Part shown: piece after piece, positions 59,772-64,000 of the stretch | Layout: every line of letters begins with the position of its first letter | Numbering within the stretch: the stretch's first letter is position 1 | NCBI GenBank assembly: GCA_028284345.1 | Contig: JANQRY010000003.1 | Location: 868,001 to 932,000, forward strand | DNA from: Hyphococcus sp. | Lineage (GTDB): Bacteria > Pseudomonadota > Alphaproteobacteria > Caulobacterales > Parvularculaceae | DNA: 64,000 nucleotides | Direction: 5' to 3' | The notes under the pieces: model-generated | Database searches by the model: none | Seen by the model: the letters and a program-made list of their open reading frames with translations, nothing else | Told to the model about the DNA's origin: nothing | Position numbers and translations under genes: made by a program

Positions 59772-61181
59772 TCAGCCTTTTTGCTCGAGACGCGCAAGAA
59801 TATCCTCGGCAAACTCTGAGAGGGTGTCGTCGCGCGCGCCCATAATCACAATCCGGTCCCCCGGCTCGGCGCGTTCCGCAAGGAGAACCGCACTGTCCTC
59901 GCGGCTCCCCGCAACCTCGGCGGAGACATTGTTCGCGATGAGGAGCGCAACAACATCCGCGCTCGTCACCGTCCGCTCTACCGTTCCCCCGTAATAGACG
60001 GGCTCCGGCATAAACAAAAGGTCGTCTGAGTTCATGCCGGCCGAAAAACACTCCACGAGATCGTCTTTGAGGAGACGGAGCGGGCCATACCCGTGGGGCT
60101 GGAAATAGACGAGCAGCCGGCCCGGAAACGCCCGCAGTGTACGAAGCGTTGCTGCAATTTTGTCCGGATTATGCGCGAAATCATCAATGACCGTCACGCC
60201 GCTCGCCGTGCCGACAAATTCCATCCGGCGGCGAATACCCTGAAAGCCCTCCAGAGCCGAAGAGCTCGCCTCAAGGGGCACACCGCACACAAGAGCGGCC
60301 GTCATAGCGGCAAGTGCGTTGGCAACATTGTGACGCCCGGGCATCGGCAGATCAACGGAAACGGACTGACCCGACCGGCGATCTAAGACCTGAAAGGCTA
60401 TCCCATCCCGGCGCGGAACAATTTGATCTGCAGACACATGAGCCTGATCATTCTCCAGCCCGAATGTCACGAAGTCTAGACCTTGGTTATCAGCACAGAG
60501 AGCACGCACTTCGTCATTATCCGCATTCACCACGGACACTTGCGAGACACGCATGAAGTCCCCGAACAGCTTTCGCAATTCTTCCATGCTTTTGTGATCG
60601 AGAGCGATATTGTTCAGCACCGCAATACTCGGTTCAAAGAGCGCAATGGAGCCGTCGCTTTCGTCTACTTCGCTGACAAACAGATCAGCAGATCCCGAAA
60701 CGGAGCTTGAAAACGGCGACGCTTCATCGACAAAGTTCTTCATAACGGCACCATTCACGATTGTGGGCGCAAGGCCAGCCTCGTGCAGGATCCATCCGAT
60801 CATTCCTGTTGTGGTGGACTTTCCGCTCGTCCCGCCGATGGCAACACTCTCTTTAGCGGCGTTAAAGAGCTGCGCAAGCAATTCGGCCCGCGTCATCCGG
60901 GAAAGGCCCAGTTTATTCGCGGCCTGAACATCGGGAACATGATCTTCCACCGCCGCTGACGCAACCAACACCTGGTTTTCGTGTGTCAAACCGCTGCCGT
61001 CTTGAGGAAACAGTTCAATGCCCAAGCTCTCCAGAAACTCAAACTTGTCGGACGTGCGACCTTGATCAAGGGCTCTGTCCGACCCGGCCACCGTACGGCC
61101 CTGAGACCGCAAGAGGAGGGCCAACGGCAGCATTCCGCTGCCCCCGATCCCGCAGAAAAAGTAGTGGTTGTTAACGCTCAT
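59772..61181 (-). CDS. Mur ligase family protein (MurC/Mpl-like)
   Basis: 469 residues with the three Mur-ligase domains: an N-terminal nucleotide-binding part (YFFCGIGGSGMLPLALLLRS), the ATP-binding loop VAIGGTSGKSTTTGMIGWIL, and the C-terminal domain. EVDESDGSI and VLNNIALDHKSMEELRKLF are also characteristic. The C-terminal DDFAHNPDKIAATLRTLRAF and YFQPHGYGPLRLLKDDLVEC differ from standard MurC and Mpl, so the substrate is uncertain. No other mur or division genes are near. It is divergent from an LD-carboxypeptidase gene with 60 bases between starts. Confidence 0.85.
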   Translation of the reverse strand: MSVNNHYFFCGIGGSGMLPLALLLRSQGRTVAGSDRALDQGRTSDKFEFLESLGIELFPQDGSGLTHENQVLVASAAVEDHVPDVQAANKLGLSRMTRAELLAQLFNAAKESVAIGGTSGKSTTTGMIGWILHEAGLAPTIVNGAVMKNFVDEASPFSSSVSGSADLFVSEVDESDGSIALFEPSIAVLNNIALDHKSMEELRKLFGDFMRVSQVSVVNADNDEVRALCADNQGLDFVTFGLENDQAHVSADQIVPRRDGIAFQVLDRRSGQSVSVDLPMPGRHNVANALAAMTAALVCGVPLEASSSALEGFQGIRRRMEFVGTASGVTVIDDFAHNPDKIAATLRTLRAFPGRLLVYFQPHGYGPLRLLKDDLVECFSAGMNSDDLLFMPEPVYYGGTVERTVTSADVVALLIANNVSAEVAGSREDSAVLLAERAEPGDRIVIMGARDDTLSEFAEDILARLEQKG

Positions 61182-61240
61182 GCGGTATGGTTCTAACTGG
61201 ATTCGATGAACAACTGATAAGCATATTTCCCACTGTGTAA

Positions 61241-62098
61241 ATGGGCGAAAACCGCATCAAAATCGGCATTGTTGCGACCGGCAACCGCATCGAGAGAGAA
61301 TTGGCGGACCGCGTCAGCACCATTGCGAGCGAGCTCTTCCCCCAATCCGGCCCTGAGCTTGTCTTCCATCCCCATTGTTTTTTGTCATCGGGCCATTTTG
61401 CCGGCGACGACGACGCGCGCGCCTCCGCGTTCTTGGAGATGGCCAATGATCCCTCAGTAAACGCCGTCTGGTTTGCCAAGGGCGGTTACGGATCCGCCCG
61501 TCTGTTGGATAAGATCATGCCTCACCTCGCATCGCACGCGCGCGCGAAAAGCTATCTCGGCTATAGCGATTCGGGCGCCATCCTTGCGGCGCTCTATGGT
61601 GCCGGATTTGAGAGTGTGGCCCATGGCCCCATGCCGACGGACCTCAATCGCTCAGAGGGCCCCATCGCAATCAAGAGGGGTCTGCAGTTTTTAACGCGGG
61701 GCGATACGGACCACTTGGAATCCAGTCTACTGCCCAACCGAAAATACATAGCGATGAATTTGACCACTCTGTGTCACCTCATCGGCACACCCTATATGCC
61801 AGACTTATCCGGACACATCCTAATGATCGAAGAAGTAGCGGAATACATGTACGCCATCGACCGCTACCTCTGCCATTTAGCGAATGCCGGCGAACTCCAA
61901 ACACTATCCGGACTGCAAATGGGGCGCTGCAGCCTCATTCCCGACAACGATCCCGACTTTGGAATGAGCGAGAGTGAAGTCGCCCGTCACTGGTGCAGCA
62001 AAACCGGAATCCGCTATCTAGGTCAGGCGGATATCGGTCACGACACTGACAATAAAATTGTTCCATTCGGAGAATTTGCGGATCGCTACGCGTCATGA
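61241..62098 (+). CDS. LD-carboxypeptidase (peptidase S66, LdcA/MccF type)
   Basis: 285 residues. NAVWFAKGGYGSARLLDKIM and YLGYSDSGAILAALYGAGFE hold the nucleophilic Ser of the S66 family (GYSD); the Glu of the triad is expected in EVAEYMYAIDRY and the His in QADIGHDTDNKIVPFG. LdcA removes the terminal D-Ala from muropeptide tetrapeptides during cell-wall recycling, while MccF cleaves a microcin. It is divergent from the Mur ligase gene and its stop overlaps the next gene (ATGA). Confidence 0.88.
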   Translation: MGENRIKIGIVATGNRIERELADRVSTIASELFPQSGPELVFHPHCFLSSGHFAGDDDARASAFLEMANDPSVNAVWFAKGGYGSARLLDKIMPHLASHARAKSYLGYSDSGAILAALYGAGFESVAHGPMPTDLNRSEGPIAIKRGLQFLTRGDTDHLESSLLPNRKYIAMNLTTLCHLIGTPYMPDLSGHILMIEEVAEYMYAIDRYLCHLANAGELQTLSGLQMGRCSLIPDNDPDFGMSESEVARHWCSKTGIRYLGQADIGHDTDNKIVPFGEFADRYAS

Positions 62099-62688
62099 CA
62101 CCTACGGAATTCAACGATATTATCCGAACAAATCCCACAAACTGCGAAATACTGGATCGCCTCCCCCAGCTTAACGTGCCCGACACCTGGCTCGTCTCAG
62201 GTGCTCTCTTTCAAACCGCTTGGAACCATCAAACAGGCCGCGCTCCCGCTTACGGCATCAAAGACTACGACGTTCTTTATTTGGATGCAGAAGATCTGTC
62301 GTGGGAGGGCGAAGACAAGGTGATCAAACGGGCCGAACGCCTCTTTCAAGACGTACCGGCCGAAGTCGAAATCCGCAACCAGGCACGTGTCCATCTGTGG
62401 TACGAAAAAAAGTTCGCCATGCCCTATCCGGCGCTAAAGTCGTGCAAGGCTGCAATTGATCGGTTCCTGTCACCGGCATGTATGGTTGGCTTACGCTCTG
62501 ACGGCACCGAAACGGGGGAGCTTTATGCGCCTTACGGCCTCAATGACATTGAGCACATGATCGTTCGGCCTAATCCATCGGCCAATTTCAACTGGGATCG
62601 GTTCATGGACAAGGCAAGGCGCTGGCAATCGGCATGGCCTGAGATCCGCATTGAAACGGCCCCACCTCAAGAGCGCAGCACCGCTTAG
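62095..62688 (+). CDS. nucleotidyltransferase family protein (DUF925/NTP_transf_6)
   Basis: 197 residues. DTWLVSGALFQTAWNHQTGR, GIKDYDVLYLDAEDLSWEGE with the two acidic residues of the catalytic site, and EIRNQARVHLWYEKKFAMPY match the PF06042-type nucleotidyltransferase-fold family. Substrate unknown. Its ATG overlaps the stop of the LD-carboxypeptidase gene by four bases, so it is translationally coupled to it, which points to a shared process. Confidence 0.85.
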   Translation: MTPTEFNDIIRTNPTNCEILDRLPQLNVPDTWLVSGALFQTAWNHQTGRAPAYGIKDYDVLYLDAEDLSWEGEDKVIKRAERLFQDVPAEVEIRNQARVHLWYEKKFAMPYPALKSCKAAIDRFLSPACMVGLRSDGTETGELYAPYGLNDIEHMIVRPNPSANFNWDRFMDKARRWQSAWPEIRIETAPPQERSTA

Positions 62689-62698
62689 CTGCCAACAG

Positions 62699-63772
62699 TC
62701 ACTCCGAGAGACTTTCCTCACTCAACTCGCTGTCTTCCGTCCCTTGCTCCGCTGGTTCGTCAACGTCGCTGAGCTCCGAGAACCAAGCAACGATTTCGCG
62801 GCCGATCTCTTCGGGGTGATCTTCCTGAACAAAATGAATCCCTTCCCCCAACTGAACCCCCTTTATGTTTGTCCAAGTCGAAACAATCTCTTCCGCGGCC
62901 GCGGGAGGAATCAAAGCGCCCGGTTCAAAGTGCAACAAAAGTTTGGGCACAGAGGAAGACGGTAACCACGAGAGAAAATCTTCGACCCGGTCGGCGACAT
63001 CCTCAGGAGATCCATCGAAAGGAATCTGCCGGGGCCACACTAAGGTCGGAAGACGCGATCCAAACGTGGGGAACGGTTCCCGGTACGCCGCCATCTCATC
63101 CGCGGTCAATTCGCGCACCACGCTGAACGGCAACAGGCGCTCGACAAAGCCGTTAAACCCCAAAACGATCAGCTCGCCTATACCGGGCGTCCGAAATCCG
63201 CGAAAGATGGTCTGCCCAGGCTGTCCTAAGTCGCTGAGACTGCCAACCTGGTAGATGGCTTCCATGAACGCAATCGCGCGCACATTTTCTTGATGCCTGT
63301 AGGCGTAATCAAAACCAAGCGCCGACCCCCAATCATGGATAACAAGCGTGATGTCCTTCAATTCAAGAGCTTCGATGAAGCCTTCTAAATAGGTCGCATG
63401 CTCTGCGAACGTATAATCGATGTCCGGCCGATCCGACGCACCAAACCCGATATTGTCAACGGCAATGGCACGGACACCGCTATCGGCCACAATCGGCAAG
63501 ATGTTTCTCCACAAGTAGGAAGAGGTCGGGTTACCGTGCAGGAACAAAAAGACCTGCCCCTCGGCGTTTCCTTCATCGATATAGTGCAAGGTCGAACCGT
63601 TCACTTCGACATAGTGAGATCGAAACGGATAGTCCGCCCAGACCTCCGACATTTGCCGTTCTGGCTTTTCCACAGGATCGGGGCCCAACGTGGTCAAGTA
63701 AAACGAAAATCCCGCCCCAACCAAAAGGGTCAAAACGAGGATCCGTAAGAACCACTTGATCAAGAACCCCAT
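62699..63772 (-). CDS. haloalkane-dehalogenase-like alpha/beta hydrolase, membrane-anchored
   Basis: 357 residues. An N-terminal helix (WFLRILVLTLLVGAGFSFYL) anchors it. Catalytic pentad of haloalkane dehalogenases: nucleophile Asp in IHDWGSALGFDYAYRH, halide-binding Asn in HGNPTSSYLWRN, Glu acid in LHFEPGALIP and base His in GEGIHFVQEDHPEEIG; the halide-binding Trp follows the nucleophile. GGAGG precedes ATG 63772. A haloalkane substrate is an inference from motifs; a related hydrolase activity is possible. Confidence 0.85.
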   Translation of the reverse strand: MGFLIKWFLRILVLTLLVGAGFSFYLTTLGPDPVEKPERQMSEVWADYPFRSHYVEVNGSTLHYIDEGNAEGQVFLFLHGNPTSSYLWRNILPIVADSGVRAIAVDNIGFGASDRPDIDYTFAEHATYLEGFIEALELKDITLVIHDWGSALGFDYAYRHQENVRAIAFMEAIYQVGSLSDLGQPGQTIFRGFRTPGIGELIVLGFNGFVERLLPFSVVRELTADEMAAYREPFPTFGSRLPTLVWPRQIPFDGSPEDVADRVEDFLSWLPSSSVPKLLLHFEPGALIPPAAAEEIVSTWTNIKGVQLGEGIHFVQEDHPEEIGREIVAWFSELSDVDEPAEQGTEDSELSEESLSE

Positions 63773-63907
63773 ATTTTCCTCCCGAATCACCAAGCCAAGT
63801 CGCTGACGAACTCTGAAACCATCGTCAAGCAGCATAGGCAGAACGCCAAGAGGAACAATGAAACGAAAGGCCGCCTCGCGATATCGTGACATCTCCCAGC
63901 CAAGAAA

Positions 63908-63938
63908 AAAGCCGCTTCGCTGTATGCGAAGCGGCTTT
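63908..63938 (-). terminator. rho-independent terminator
   Basis: AAAGCCGCTTCGC (63908-63920) pairs with GCGAAGCGGCTTT (63926-63938). On the minus strand the stem is followed by a run of Ts (TTTTTTCTTGG). It would end a minus-strand transcript coming from the right, upstream of the dehalogenase-like gene. Confidence 0.8.
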
Positions 63939-63999
63939 AGTTTAGGGAGGAAACGCCCAGGAAGGGCCGCGATTCATATCGCACCGCAACAATCGCCCG
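63937..63999 (-). other. possible tail of a minus-strand gene
   Basis: Just before the terminator two minus-strand frames are open at the right edge: one ends in RPFLGVSSLN and TAA at 63939-63937, the other in CCGAI and TGA at 63976-63974. The terminator implies a gene arrives from the right, but which frame is used cannot be decided from so few codons. Confidence 0.25.
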
Positions 64000-64000
64000 C

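Overview
The window is a GC-rich chromosomal segment of an alphaproteobacterium. The signs are a CcrM-type GANTC methyltransferase preceded by three GACTC sites and a CtrA-like box, a CpdR-like cell-cycle response regulator, an F0-only ATP synthase operon (atpI-atpB-atpE-b'-b, with no F1 genes beside it), and the run rnhB, ccrM, mutY, DUF721 gene, thioredoxin-fold genes, smc. This points towards the Caulobacterales/Hyphomonadales/Parvularculales/Rhodobacterales side of the class. A genus cannot be named from sequence reading alone. No rRNA, CRISPR array, intact insertion sequence or prophage was seen.

Layout. 0-5.7 kb: the start of a histone-deacetylase-family gene, an AT-richer stretch with a DUF4386-like membrane protein, two GNAT acetyltransferases, a GIY-YIG protein, an SDR enzyme and an exported M19 dipeptidase. 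5.7-15.2 kb: a large acyl-CoA dehydrogenase, threonylcarbamoyl-AMP synthase, a lipoprotein with a methyltransferase fold, an FAD-linked oxidase, YaaA, a 48-residue membrane protein, a second M19 dipeptidase and a pair of TIGR04282/TIGR04283-like glycosyltransferases. 15.3-16.4 kb: an AT-richer patch with an unknown coiled-coil/winged-helix protein, a 10-codon ORF and an odd tRNA with a Ser(GCT) anticodon. 16.4-29.1 kb: a radical SAM protein, a winged-helix/TPR regulator divergent from a tautomerase, then the conserved rnhB-ccrM-mutY-DUF721-DsbA-DsbA-smc run.

29.2-31.9 kb: the F0 operon. 32-39 kb, minus strand: a flavodoxin-like protein, an FMN-binding glutamate synthase-like enzyme, and the glycine cleavage operon gcvT-gcvH-gcvPA-gcvPB behind a tandem glycine riboswitch. 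39-46.4 kb: a Zur-like regulator, PhoD phosphatase, an adenine/adenosine deaminase, a three-gene operon (alpha/beta hydrolase, SCP2-like protein, second lipoprotein methyltransferase), an Hsp20 gene with a ROSE-like RNA thermometer, and an inositol monophosphatase. 46.5-52 kb: a fatty-acid or CoA-thioester operon (CoA ligase, DUF1272, two unlike acyl-CoA dehydrogenases, MaoC hydratase, and an alkyltransferase-like protein). 52-57.8 kb: SYLF protein, HisN-like phosphatase, XRE regulator, RsmB, YbjN-like protein and two TadE/TadG-like pseudopilin-related proteins.

57.9-64 kb: tRNA-Val, cpdR, and a less GC-rich block with an N-formylglutamate-amidohydrolase family protein, a Mur-ligase family protein, an LD-carboxypeptidase, a nucleotidyltransferase and a haloalkane-dehalogenase-like enzyme. 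The Mur ligase and LD-carboxypeptidase suggest a muropeptide-recycling or peptide-processing module.

Small palindromic repeats of several families lie between genes throughout (about 371, 2096, 12290, 32465, 49911 and 56363).
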